Shown one piece after another: positions 1-7,115 of a stretch of DNA of 64,000 nucleotides. Under the pieces are notes generated by a model. That model saw only the letters and a program-made list of their open reading frames with translations. It was not told the origin of the DNA and searched no databases. The position numbers and the translations under genes were made by a program. Numbering within the stretch: the first letter of the stretch is position 1; every line of letters starts with the position of its first letter. Origin of the DNA: Stutzerimonas stutzeri (GTDB lineage Bacteria; Pseudomonadota; Gammaproteobacteria; Pseudomonadales; Pseudomonadaceae); the NCBI RefSeq assembly GCF_015291885.1, contig NZ_CP036186.1, forward strand, positions 1,381,001-1,445,000, written 5' to 3'.

Positions 1-34
1 GCGTCGAGGGTTTGATCGTCTTGAACGGGGTCAT
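1..34 (-). CDS. uraD: OHCU decarboxylase, 5' end only (partial)
   Basis: The first 34 bases read leftward as an ATG followed by codons for T-P-F-K-T-I-K-P-S-T, resembling the N-terminus of UraD proteins. UraD decarboxylates OHCU, the product of HiuH, to S-allantoin. The ATG overlaps the puuE stop in a TGATG arrangement, suggesting translational coupling. Only eleven codons are visible, so the identification rests mainly on the neighbours puuE and hiuH, which act directly after and before UraD. Confidence 0.6.
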   Translation of the reverse strand, partial: MTPFKTIKPST

Positions 35-963
35 CAATTGCGCTCCGCGGTAAAAGGGTGGGTGGCGTGCCAGTGGCGGGCAATGTCGACACGACGGGCG
101 CACCAGACCTTCTCATGGCCCTTCACGTACTCGATGAAGCGGGCCAGCGACGCCAGGCGCGCCGGGCGCCCGAGCAGCCGGCAGTGCATACCGATGGACA
201 ACATCTTCGGCGCGCCTTCGCAGCCTTCGGCGTAGAGCACGTCGAAGGCATCCTTCAGGTAGGTGAAGAAGTCATCGCCGCTGTTGAAGCCCTGCACCTG
301 GGTGAAGCGCATGTCGTTGGTGTCCAACGTGTAGGGGATCACCAGATGCGGCTTGTCCGGCGTCGACTCGGAGTCCCAGTAGGGCAGATCGTCGTCGTAG
401 GTGTCGGAGTCGTAGAGAAAGCCGCCTTCCTCGCGTACCAGGCGCCGGGTGTTCGGGCCGGTACGGCCGGTGTACCAGCCGAGCGGCCGTTCGCCAGTGA
501 TCTCGCCGAGGATGCGGATGGCTTCCTGCATGTGCTCGCGCTCCTGCGCTTCATCCATGTACTGGTAGTCGATCCAGCGGTAACCGTGGCTGCAGATTTC
601 GTGTCCGGCGCCGGCCATCGCCTTGATCAGTTCGGGGTGACGCTGGGCGGCCATGGCGACGGCGAAGATGGTCAGCGGGATGTCGTGCTTGTCGAACAGC
701 TTGAGCAGGCGCCATACGCCGGCGCGGCTGCCGTATTCGTACAGCGACTCCATGCTCATGTGGCGCACGCCTTGCAGCGGCTGTGCGGCGACCATCTCGG
801 AGAGAAAGGCCTCGGATTCCTTGTCGCCGTGCAGCACGCAGCGTTCGCCACCTTCCTCGTAGTTCAGCACGAAGGACAACGCGATACGCGCATCGCCCGG
901 CCAGCGCGGGTGCGGTGGGTTGCTGGCGTAACCGATCAGGTCGCGTGGGTAGTCGGCGCTCAC
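34..963 (-). CDS. puuE: PuuE-type allantoinase (polysaccharide-deacetylase fold)
   Basis: This 309-residue protein of the polysaccharide deacetylase superfamily matches the PuuE allantoinase family, which hydrolyses allantoin to allantoate in the cytoplasm. Visible family features are the N-terminal SADYPRDLIGY segment, RIALSFVLNYEEGGE, the central GHEICSHGYRW and GWYTGRTGPNTRRL, and the late SIGMHCRLLGRPARL. The frame is open to 1110, but the GTG at 963 has an AGGA ribosome-binding site nine bases upstream and gives the usual family N-terminus, so I chose it. The gene is coupled to uraD downstream and divergent from hiuH. Two TGTATACA palindromes in the divergent region suggest GntR control. 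Confidence 0.92.
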   Translation of the reverse strand: MSADYPRDLIGYASNPPHPRWPGDARIALSFVLNYEEGGERCVLHGDKESEAFLSEMVAAQPLQGVRHMSMESLYEYGSRAGVWRLLKLFDKHDIPLTIFAVAMAAQRHPELIKAMAGAGHEICSHGYRWIDYQYMDEAQEREHMQEAIRILGEITGERPLGWYTGRTGPNTRRLVREEGGFLYDSDTYDDDLPYWDSESTPDKPHLVIPYTLDTNDMRFTQVQGFNSGDDFFTYLKDAFDVLYAEGCEGAPKMLSIGMHCRLLGRPARLASLARFIEYVKGHEKVWCARRVDIARHWHATHPFTAERN

Positions 964-1013
964 TGGGGTGCTTCCTGTATGGCAGGTCGTCATTGCACGA
1001 CCGGATGGCTGGA

Positions 1014-1023
1014 TTGTATACAA
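1014..1023. promoter_or_regulatory. GntR/FCD-type operator palindrome, site 1
   Basis: A perfect 10-bp palindrome, TTGTATACAA, lies 51 bases upstream of the puuE start. FadR/FCD-subfamily GntR regulators commonly bind sites of the type TGTnnACA. A close copy occurs at 1151-1160, and another lies beside the GntR gene at 4285-4294. The link to that regulator is inference from sequence and position. Confidence 0.6.
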
Positions 1024-1150
1024 ATTGAGTTGGTCTTTGTAAATAGCAAATTTCAACCTTTCTCTGTAGCCGCCATCTGCCGCGCCGTAATCGACCATGC
1101 TTAGGGCCATCTGCAGCTTGCAGGTAACGGGCCAAACGATCCTAAGAAAA

Positions 1151-1160
1151 CTGTATACAA
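1151..1160. promoter_or_regulatory. GntR/FCD-type operator palindrome, site 2
   Basis: CTGTATACAA shares the eight-base core TGTATACA with the sites at 1014 and 4285. It lies 83 bases upstream of the hiuH start, on the hiuH side of the puuE/hiuH divergent region, so each divergent gene has its own nearby copy. The rest of the 964-1242 gap holds no gene that I can see. Confidence 0.55.
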
Positions 1161-1242
1161 AAATATCCGCAGATTGTCTTGAGCGATCTGGGGCGGATGG
1201 TTATGCTCGGGGCAGTTTCCATTCAACAGAGCGGAGGTGCCC

Positions 1243-1596
1243 GTGGGCCGATTGACCACACACGTACTCGACGCCGCCCACGGTTGCCCGGGCAGCGGAA
1301 TCAAGGTGGAGCTGTATCGCGTCGAGGATCAGGCGCTGACCCTGGTAGCAACCCGTGAGACCAATGCCGACGGGCGCTGCGACAGTCCGTTGCTGGAAGG
1401 TGCGGATTACCTGTCCGGTGTCTATCAGCTGCAGTTCAGTGCCGGCGACTACTACCGCCGCCGTGGTGTGGTCCTGGCGGATCCTGCGTTTCTCGATGTG
1501 GTGGTGCTGCGCTTCGGAATCGATTCGGCGCAGGAGCATTACCACGTGCCGTTGTTGGTCTCGCCGTATAGCTATTCGACGTATCGAGGGAGCTAA
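1243..1596 (+). CDS. hiuH: 5-hydroxyisourate hydrolase (transthyretin-like)
   Basis: This 117-residue transthyretin-related protein hydrolyses 5-hydroxyisourate, the product of urate oxidation, to OHCU. The family signatures are all present: the N-terminal GRLTTHVLDAAHGCPG with the catalytic His, an internal Arg segment (ETNADGR), and the C-terminal tetrapeptide YRGS preceded by HYHVPLLVSPYSYSTYRG. A GTG also occurs at 1237, but the GGAGG at 1233-1237 overlaps it and is ideally spaced for the GTG at 1243. The gene stands alone on the plus strand, is followed by a clear terminator, and is divergent from puuE-uraD, whose products act in the following steps. Confidence 0.95.
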   Translation: MGRLTTHVLDAAHGCPGSGIKVELYRVEDQALTLVATRETNADGRCDSPLLEGADYLSGVYQLQFSAGDYYRRRGVVLADPAFLDVVVLRFGIDSAQEHYHVPLLVSPYSYSTYRGS

Positions 1597-1635
1597 TCGT
1601 TTTTCCCGTCAGTGCTGACTTGTGGAGTCCCTTTG

Positions 1636-1658
1636 CCCGCCGTAATGGCGGGTTTTTT
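1636..1658 (+). terminator. Rho-independent terminator of hiuH
   Basis: CCCGCC-gtaat-GGCGGG followed by a run of T begins 40 bases after the hiuH stop. It is a compact GC-rich stem with a U-tract. Confidence 0.85.
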
Positions 1659-1734
1659 ATGGGGTGAGTATGGTCAGCGTGAGGCGCTCGGCGCTGGTTT
1701 TTTAGCCTGAGTGACCTAGGCACCTGTGGCGTGA

Positions 1735-1890
1735 GGTTCGTGGGATGGCGCCGCGCTTTCCTCGGCCCAACCGGCAGGTTGCGCCTCTCACGGCGCGTCA
1801 CTTTTTCTTGCTTGCCCAAGAAAAGTAACCAAAAAGAAGGCCACCCCGGCATCCGGCCTATCACACCTCTCGCGGCACCCATGCCGCTCA
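1735..1890. repeat. Intergenic repeat of a type widespread in proteobacteria
   Basis: The 1597-2106 gap has no convincing gene. Its central part carries the stretch around CACTTTTTCTTGCTTGCCC and AAGAAAAGTAACCAAAAAG, flanked by GGCGCGTCAC and GGCCACCCCGGCATCCGGCC. I recognise this as an intergenic element seen many times in Pseudomonas and other proteobacterial genomes, often mis-called as a short protein ending in a K-K-S-N-Q-K-like run. The TTTTTCTTG / CAAGAAAAG halves are an inverted repeat around TTGCCCAAG. Function and boundaries are unknown to me; the copy claim is from memory. Confidence 0.45.
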
Positions 1891-2106
1891 ACCCCTTCCA
1901 TGACGATTACGCCCGGCCTACTAGCGGGGCCCAGTGCCCGTGTCGCCTATGATTTCTACGCGACGAAAGAAAACGCGCATTGCTTGCTCCTACTTGCACG
2001 GCCTGGCAGGCAACGTTCATCTTCCGTGACTGGAAAAAGTGAATTGCCAGCAGGGCGGAACCAATGCCTGAGCCAGGAGCCTGGCTAAGGGGCTAGCTGC
2101 AGAGCG

Positions 2107-2733
2107 CTACCGGCTCATCAAAGACGCCGCCCCCGCGCCCCCAAACAGCGCCGCACTTGTCCGGTTGAACCACACATGCCCCTTCCCGGTGCGCAGGTAA
2201 CGTGCCGCCCCCTGCGCGCCCAACCCGTAGGCCAGCTTGCAGAGCAGATCGAGCACGGCCCAGGTAAGGATCATCACCAATAGCTGCGGCAGCAACGGCT
2301 GCCCCGCGCTGAGAAACTGCGGCAGAAAGGCGGCGAAGAAGAGAATGTCCTTTGGATTGCTGCCACCAAGGATGAACGCCCGGCCGAACAATCGACTGAA
2401 ACGTGGGGCGAGGGCGGGGCTTTCGATCTCGTGGGCGGCGGGTGTGCGACGGGCTTCCTTCCAGCTCTGCCAGGCGAGGTAGAACAGGTACAGGGCACCG
2501 ACCAGCTTGAGCGTGCTGAACAGCCGCTCGGAGGCCATCAGCAGCGCGCCAAGCCCCAGCGCCGAGGCGCTGAGCAGGGCGATGGACGCTGTCACGCCGC
2601 CCAGGAAGGCCGGCCAGGAGCGGCGCACTCCGTAGTTCAGGCTGTTGCTGATCATCAGTAACGACAGCGGCCCGGGGATCAGGATCACCACCAGCGCCGC
2701 GCCGGCGAACAACAGCCATATTTCCAGGGTCAT
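2107..2733 (-). CDS. LysE/RhtB-family exporter
   Basis: This 208-residue integral membrane protein of the LysE/RhtB amino-acid exporter family has about six hydrophobic segments. Family features include the early IPGPLSLLMISNSLNYGVRRSW segment (G-P loop after TM1) and the middle GSNPKDILFFAAFLPQF segment, the typical N-P-K motif. The ATG at 2733 is preceded by GGAGG at five bases, so it is preferred over the upstream in-frame ATG at 2766. The substrate cannot be told from sequence. It lies downstream of the purine permease but is separated from it by a terminator, so a role in purine metabolism is not implied. Confidence 0.85.
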   Translation of the reverse strand: MTLEIWLLFAGAALVVILIPGPLSLLMISNSLNYGVRRSWPAFLGGVTASIALLSASALGLGALLMASERLFSTLKLVGALYLFYLAWQSWKEARRTPAAHEIESPALAPRFSRLFGRAFILGGSNPKDILFFAAFLPQFLSAGQPLLPQLLVMILTWAVLDLLCKLAYGLGAQGAARYLRTGKGHVWFNRTSAALFGGAGAASLMSR

Positions 2734-2755
2734 GACGGCCTCCTTCAGCCAATGC

Positions 2756-2782
2756 AAAAGCCCCACCGCGAAGCAGTGGGGC
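2756..2782 (-). terminator. Terminator of the purine permease gene
   Basis: Read leftward, GCCCCAC-tgcttcgcg-GTGGGGC is followed by TTTT. It lies between the permease stop (2812) and the LysE-like gene start (2733). Confidence 0.75.
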
Positions 2783-2811
2783 CGTGGGTGAGCCGGCGCG
2801 GCCGGCCCGGT

Positions 2812-4158
2812 TCAGAGAAACGCGAACTTGGCGATGAAGATCACGCATAGCACGTAGAGGCTGATCGAGACCTTGTCGCGCTGGCCAGTCAACAGCTTGA
2901 GTGTCGCGTAGGTCAAGAAGCCCAGGGCGATGCCGTTGGCGATGGAAAAGGTCAGCGGCATCATCACTACGGTGACGATGGCCGGGATGGTGTCGGTGTG
3001 GTCCTTCCAGTCGATATTGGCCAGGCCGCTCATCATCAGCATCGCCACGTAAATCAGCGCACCGGCGGTGGCATAGGCGGGAATCATGCCGGCCAGCGGG
3101 GCGAAGAACATCGCAATCAGGAACAACACGCCAACGGTGACCGCGGTCAGCCCGGTGCGACCACCGGCGGCGACGCCTGCGGCGCTTTCCACGTAGCTGG
3201 TAACTGGTGGGCAGCCGACAAAGGCGCCAACCACGCTGGAGCTGCTGTCGGCCTTCAATGCGCGGGAGAGGTTTTCGATCTTGCCGTCCTCGTTCACTAG
3301 GTTGGCGCGGTGGGCGACGCCCATCAGGGTGCCGGCGGTGTCGAACATGTTCACGAAGAGAAAGGCGAGGATCACGCTGATCATCGCCACGTTGAGCGCG
3401 CCGGCGATATCCATGGCCAGCCAGGTCGGCGCCAGGCTCGGCGGCATCGACACCAGGCCGTTGTACTCGACCAGACCAAGCGCCCAGCCGATACCGGTGA
3501 CCACCAGCATGCTCAATAGGATCGCACCGAAGATATTGCGGTGGCTGAGTACGGCGATCATCAGGAAGCATACCGCGGCCAGCAGCGCCGACGGCTCGGC
3601 GAACGAGCCCATGGTCAGCAGTGTTGCCGGACTGTCGACGACGATGCCGGCGGTCTTCAGGCCGATCAGGCCGAGGAACAGGCCGACGCCGGCGCCCATG
3701 GCGAAGCGCAGGCTCATGGGGATGCTGTTGAGCAACCATTCGCGAATGCGCGACAGGCTCATGATCATGAACAGCACGCCGGAGATGAACACCGCGCCGA
3801 GGGCGATCTCCCAGCTGTAGCCCATTTCGCCGACCACCGTGTAGGTGAAGAAGGCGTTGAGGCCCATGCCTGGCGCGAGGCCCACCGGCCAGTTGGCGTA
3901 CAGGCCCATCAAGAGGCAGCCGAGCGCCGCGCCAATGCAGGTGGCAACGAAGGCAGCGCCGTGGTCGATGCCGGCGTCGGCCATGATGTTCGGGTTGACG
4001 AAGATGATGTAGGCCATGGTGACGAAGGTCGTCAGGCCGGCGAGCAGTTCGGTGCGGATACTGGTGCGGTGTTCGCTGAGCTTGAACAGGCGGTCCAGCC
4101 AAACGGGGGCGGTGCGCTGCAAGGGTGCTGCCTGGGGCTTGCGCTTGATGCTTTCCAC
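2812..4158 (-). CDS. NCS2-family purine permease (AzgA / guanine-hypoxanthine type)
   Basis: This 448-residue polytopic membrane protein of the NCS2 family, AzgA branch, is predicted to import adenine, guanine or hypoxanthine with protons. Hallmarks are the N-terminal TELLAGLTTFVTMAYIIFVNP, LAPGMGLNAFFTYTVV, FVNMFDTAGTLMGVA and the GCPPVTSYVESAAGVAAGGRTG loop. The open frame runs far upstream, but GTG at 4158 has GAGGA seven bases upstream and gives a normal family length. The context (guaD, xdh, puuE) supports purine uptake. TGAC-N6-GTCA and TGTATACA palindromes lie directly upstream, so dual control is likely. Confidence 0.92.
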   Translation of the reverse strand: MESIKRKPQAAPLQRTAPVWLDRLFKLSEHRTSIRTELLAGLTTFVTMAYIIFVNPNIMADAGIDHGAAFVATCIGAALGCLLMGLYANWPVGLAPGMGLNAFFTYTVVGEMGYSWEIALGAVFISGVLFMIMSLSRIREWLLNSIPMSLRFAMGAGVGLFLGLIGLKTAGIVVDSPATLLTMGSFAEPSALLAAVCFLMIAVLSHRNIFGAILLSMLVVTGIGWALGLVEYNGLVSMPPSLAPTWLAMDIAGALNVAMISVILAFLFVNMFDTAGTLMGVAHRANLVNEDGKIENLSRALKADSSSSVVGAFVGCPPVTSYVESAAGVAAGGRTGLTAVTVGVLFLIAMFFAPLAGMIPAYATAGALIYVAMLMMSGLANIDWKDHTDTIPAIVTVVMMPLTFSIANGIALGFLTYATLKLLTGQRDKVSISLYVLCVIFIAKFAFL

Positions 4159-4246
4159 TGGGCGTTCCTCATCGTTCTTGTTGTCGATCACCCGGAGCGT
4201 GAGTACTCCCGAGGGGCGGGTGATGGTGGGCCATCTGCATCGGTAG

Positions 4247-4261
4247 TTGACCGAAAGGTCA
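4247..4261. promoter_or_regulatory. TTGAC-type inverted repeat upstream of the purine permease
   Basis: TTGACCGAAAGGTCA contains TGAC-N6-GTCA arms, about 90 bases upstream of the permease start. Nearly the same element (TGACCGAAAAGTCA on the minus strand) occurs in front of xdhA at 14577-14590. The pattern resembles TetR-family RutR boxes (TTGACC-n4-GGTCAA), but the regulator is not in this window. Confidence 0.5.
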
Positions 4262-4284
4262 GAAAGGCTTTCCGGATTATGCTT

Positions 4285-4294
4285 TTGTATACAA
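4285..4294. promoter_or_regulatory. GntR/FCD-type operator palindrome, site 3
   Basis: A perfect TTGTATACAA palindrome, identical to site 1, lies in the divergent region between the purine permease (start 4158) and the GntR gene (start 4498). A related palindrome, TTGTGCACAA, lies at 4387-4396, nearer the regulator. The 4159-4497 gap holds no other gene that I can see. Confidence 0.6.
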
Positions 4295-4368
4295 GAATTG
4301 CAAACAATAAATCGGTGGTCTCGCTGAATGCGCGTGGGCTGCGCGAGCTGAAAGATTTGCGCGTGGGA

Positions 4369-4399
4369 AACCTTGTGGCTGTGAATTGTGCACAAGGTT
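4369..4399. promoter_or_regulatory. Inverted repeat upstream of the GntR gene (possible autoregulatory site)
   Basis: Arms AACCTTGTG (4369-4377) and CACAAGGTT (4391-4399) are perfect 9-bp inverted repeats with a 13-base spacer. The right arm lies inside the palindrome TTGTGCACAA (4387-4396), which differs from the TTGTATACAA sites only in its two central bases. It lies about 100 bases before the gntR start. Confidence 0.4.
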
Positions 4400-4497
4400 A
4401 ACGGCGTTTCAGCGTATTTATTTGTCCAGCGAACTGCCAGTAGCGGCGCGAACCCAGTAAAGTTCGGCATTGCCGACACCTCATTTGCGAGCCATCG

Positions 4498-5253
4498 ATG
4501 AACGAACAGTTGCAGCCCCTGAAGAAGCCGACCAAGACCGGCAAGACTCGCACCGGGACGCAGGACGATATCGTTTATGCGCACATCTTCGATGCCATCC
4601 TCGAGCAACGTCTGGCGCCGGGGACCAAGCTCAGCGAAGAGGCGCTCGGCGAGATATTCGGCGTCAGCCGCACCATCATCCGCCGTGCGTTGTCGCGTCT
4701 GGCCCATGAGGGCGTGGTACTGCTGCGGCCCAATCGCGGCGCGGTGGTGGCCAGCCCGAGCGTCGAGGAGGCAAGACAGATTTTCTTCGCCCGTCGATTG
4801 GTGGAAAAAGCCATCACCGAACTGGCCGTGCAGCACGCCAGCGACGCGCAGCTCGCTGAGCTGCGGCAGATGGTGACCGATGAGCGTGATTGCTTCGATC
4901 GAGGCGATCGCGGGGCGGGCATCCGCCTGTCCGGCGAATTTCACCTCAAGCTGGCGGAGGCGGCGAAGAACGCGCCGCTGGTTAGCTTCCAGCGCAGCCT
5001 GGTTTCGCAGACCTCACTGATCATCGCCCAGTACGAAAGCGGCAATCGCTCGCACTGCTCGTACGACGAACACAATGAACTGATCGACGCCATCGCCGCC
5101 CGCGACAGCGATAAGGCGGTGCACCTGATGATGCACCACATGGACCACATCGACAGCAAGCTGAACCTCGAGGAAGACAGTGCCTCGGGTGATCTGCATG
5201 CGGTCTTTTCGCACCTGAGCCTGGCCAAGAAGAAACCCCGCACGGCTCGATAG
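4498..5253 (+). CDS. GntR-family transcriptional regulator (FCD subfamily)
   Basis: This 251-residue DNA-binding protein has a GntR winged helix at about residues 25-90, with DDIVYAHIFDAILEQRLAPGTKL and SEEALGEIFGVSRTIIRRAL containing the recognition helix. The FCD ligand domain follows at about 95-225, with the expected acidic and His positions (EFHLKLAEAA, SYDEHNELIDAI, MMHHMDHID) that often hold a metal and a small organic ligand. It is divergent from the purine permease and lies in the purine island. I infer that it controls purine or urate catabolism through the TGTATACA sites; the effector is unknown. Confidence 0.9.
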   Translation: MNEQLQPLKKPTKTGKTRTGTQDDIVYAHIFDAILEQRLAPGTKLSEEALGEIFGVSRTIIRRALSRLAHEGVVLLRPNRGAVVASPSVEEARQIFFARRLVEKAITELAVQHASDAQLAELRQMVTDERDCFDRGDRGAGIRLSGEFHLKLAEAAKNAPLVSFQRSLVSQTSLIIAQYESGNRSHCSYDEHNELIDAIAARDSDKAVHLMMHHMDHIDSKLNLEEDSASGDLHAVFSHLSLAKKKPRTAR

Positions 5254-5265
5254 TGTCACCCCCGC

Positions 5266-5290
5266 GCGCTGACTCGCTCTGAGTCAGCGC
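5266..5290 (+). terminator. Hairpin after the GntR gene (probable terminator)
   Basis: GCGCTGACTC-gctct-GAGTCAGCGC is a perfect 10-bp stem beginning 13 bases after the gntR stop. There is no T-run, so termination is inferred. The remainder of the 5254-5573 gap holds only the Zur-like palindrome listed next. Confidence 0.55.
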
Positions 5291-5466
5291 CGTCAGTCAT
5301 CACCTGCCGCGGTGGCGGCAGAGCCATGACGGCCTCCAGCGCCGATCGCCCGCCAGGACCGCACGCTGCAACCCGCTTCAGCACTGATCGCGACACCAGT
5401 GCGCTTCCCGACTCCGATCCGATGCGCATAGCCGCGCTGTTCAGTGCGTCAGCTTGAGTTTATATT

Positions 5467-5479
5467 GTTATGTTATAAC
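5467..5479. promoter_or_regulatory. Zur-like operator upstream of znuCBA
   Basis: GTTATGTTATAAC has perfect 5-bp arms (GTTAT / ATAAC) in a locally AT-rich stretch about 95 bases before the ATPase gene. Zur sites in gamma-proteobacteria have a core of the GTTATA-nn-ATAAC type, and this is a close match. The location directly before a metal ABC operon supports zinc-responsive repression. Confidence 0.6.
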
Positions 5480-5573
5480 TATTACATGTTGCGCATTGGC
5501 GTCTCTCGTTCCTGTTTATCGGAGGCGAGCGGTGCGCATTGTCCGGTCTTGAATGCTGAACACCGAGGTAACC

Positions 5574-6245
5574 ATGATCGAATGCCACCGCCTGCAATGG
5601 GGTGCAGGTAGGCACCCGCTTACACCACCTTTGGATTTGCAATTGGCTGTGGGCAGCCTGACCGCAGTCATCGGCAGCAACGGCTCGGGTAAGAGCAGCC
5701 TGCTCAAGGTGTTGGCCGGGTTGGATCGGCCGTTGGCTGGGCGGGTCGATATGGGCGTACCGCGCATGGGCGGGGTGGCTTATCTGCCGCAACAGCAACA
5801 TGTGGATCGGCAGTTCCCTATTCGCCTTGCGGAATTGGTAGCTGCGGGGTTCTGGCGCAGCCGGCTCGGGCGTAGCGAGCGGCAGGCGCGGATGCGACAG
5901 ACCCTGAAGGACTGGGGGCTGCTCGAACTGCAAACCCAGGGGCTGCATGCACTGTCCGGCGGCGAGCTGCAGCGCGCCTTACTGGCAAGGCTGAGCCTGA
6001 CCGATGCCCAGGTGCTGTTGCTCGACGAGCCCGAAGCGGCGCTGGACGATGTTGGCCTGGATCTGCTTTGGCAACACATCGAGCGTTGGCAGCGCGAAGG
6101 AAGGACGCTGGTAGTGGTCAGCCATAACCTCGCCGGGGTGAGCCAACACAACTGTGACGGGTTGTTGATCGCTCGCAGCGGCTGCATCAGGGCGCCGATC
6201 CGGCAGTTCGCAGCCGAGCGCCAAGGGCTCGGGCAGGTCGCGTGA
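5574..6245 (+). CDS. znuC: Zinc/manganese-type ABC transporter, ATPase subunit
   Basis: This 223-residue ABC ATPase energises metal import from the periplasm. Walker A is GSNGSGKS at residues 34-41, the signature LSGGE is at 127-131, Walker B ends in LLLDEP at about 148-153, and the switch His is in VVSHN. ATG 5574 is preceded by GAGGT at the right distance, so the upstream ATG at 5553 was rejected. The stop overlaps the permease start (GTGA). The gene symbol is by family and Zur-like box. The operon lacks zur, which often precedes znuC in Pseudomonas, so this may be an accessory zinc system rather than the main one. Confidence 0.85.
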   Translation: MIECHRLQWGAGRHPLTPPLDLQLAVGSLTAVIGSNGSGKSSLLKVLAGLDRPLAGRVDMGVPRMGGVAYLPQQQHVDRQFPIRLAELVAAGFWRSRLGRSERQARMRQTLKDWGLLELQTQGLHALSGGELQRALLARLSLTDAQVLLLDEPEAALDDVGLDLLWQHIERWQREGRTLVVVSHNLAGVSQHNCDGLLIARSGCIRAPIRQFAAERQGLGQVA

Positions 6246-7105
6246 CACCAGATATTCTCTGGGCGCCTTTCAGCGAATTTGCATTCATGCGCCGGGCGCT
6301 GTTCGGCAGTGTTGCGCTGGCTTGCAGCGCCGGGCCGCTGGGCGTCTTTCTGATTCTGCGTCGAATGAGCCTGATGGGTGATGCCATCGCCCACGGCATC
6401 CTGCCTGGTGCAGCGCTGGCATTCTGGCTGTTCGGCCTGAGCCTGCCAGCGCTGACTGCTGGCGGTCTGGTGGCTGGGCTCGGCATGGCTGGCGCGGCGG
6501 CGTGGGTCACCCGACGCACCGGGCTACGCGAGGACGCCAGCCTGGCCGCGCTGTATCCCATATCTCTGGCCAGCGGCGTACTGCTACTCGGGCTGGCCGG
6601 GCGAAAGCTGGATCTATTGCACCTGTTGTTCGGCTCGGCGCTGGCTGTCGATACGACCACGCTGTACGGCATGCTCGGTACTGCCGGGTTCAGCTTGTTA
6701 GTGCTTCTGGTGATCTTTCGCGCCTTGGCGCTCGACAGCCTCGATCCGCTGTTTCTGCGAAGTATCAGCCATTTCGGTCCGTTGGCGCACGCCGCGTTTC
6801 TGACGCTGGTGGTACTCAATCTGGTGATCGGCTTTCAGGCCATCGGCGCGTTGATGGTGGTGGGGCTGATGATGCTGCCGGCTGCCGCAGCTCGGTTCTG
6901 GAGTCGTCGACTGCCGGTCCTGCTACCACTCGCTGCGCTGATCGGCGCGGTGTGTGTATGGCTGGGGTTGCTGCTTTCCTTCTACGCAAGTTTGCCCAGC
7001 GGGCCGTGCATCGTGCTTTTGGCTGGCGCTTTCTATCTTTTCTCGTTGGTAGCCGGGCCGGTTCACGGCCTGTTGCGCTCGACGTCTTTTCCAATGACCG
7101 TTTGA
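6242..7105 (+). CDS. znuB: Zinc/manganese-type ABC transporter, permease subunit (ABC-3 family)
   Basis: This 287-residue membrane protein of the ABC-3 family has about eight hydrophobic helices. Family segments are LRRMSLMGDAIAHGILPGAALAF (coupling region with conserved D, H and G), TLVVLNLVIGFQAIGALMVVGLMMLPAAAARFW, and a C-terminal SGPCIVLLAGAFYLFSL. Translation starts at a GTG overlapping the ATPase stop, indicating coupling. With the ATPase and binding protein it forms a complete metal importer in the inner membrane. Confidence 0.88.
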   Translation: MTPDILWAPFSEFAFMRRALFGSVALACSAGPLGVFLILRRMSLMGDAIAHGILPGAALAFWLFGLSLPALTAGGLVAGLGMAGAAAWVTRRTGLREDASLAALYPISLASGVLLLGLAGRKLDLLHLLFGSALAVDTTTLYGMLGTAGFSLLVLLVIFRALALDSLDPLFLRSISHFGPLAHAAFLTLVVLNLVIGFQAIGALMVVGLMMLPAAAARFWSRRLPVLLPLAALIGAVCVWLGLLLSFYASLPSGPCIVLLAGAFYLFSLVAGPVHGLLRSTSFPMTV

Positions 7106-7115
7106 GGTGTTGATC

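Noticed and set aside
58-1104. Plus-strand frame of 348 codons antisense to puuE
   Set aside because: It covers puuE, whose product has a clear family match. The antisense product is V/G/H-rich with no recognisable domain, as expected for a shadow in GC-rich DNA.
1436-1891. Minus-strand frame of 151 codons overlapping hiuH and the intergenic repeat
   Set aside because: It overlaps hiuH on the opposite strand and runs through a terminator and repeat; the product is R/P-rich with no domain.
4159-4944. Upstream extension of the purine permease frame by 262 codons
   Set aside because: It crosses the divergent regulatory region and the start of gntR. GTG 4158 has a good ribosome-binding site and gives normal family length.
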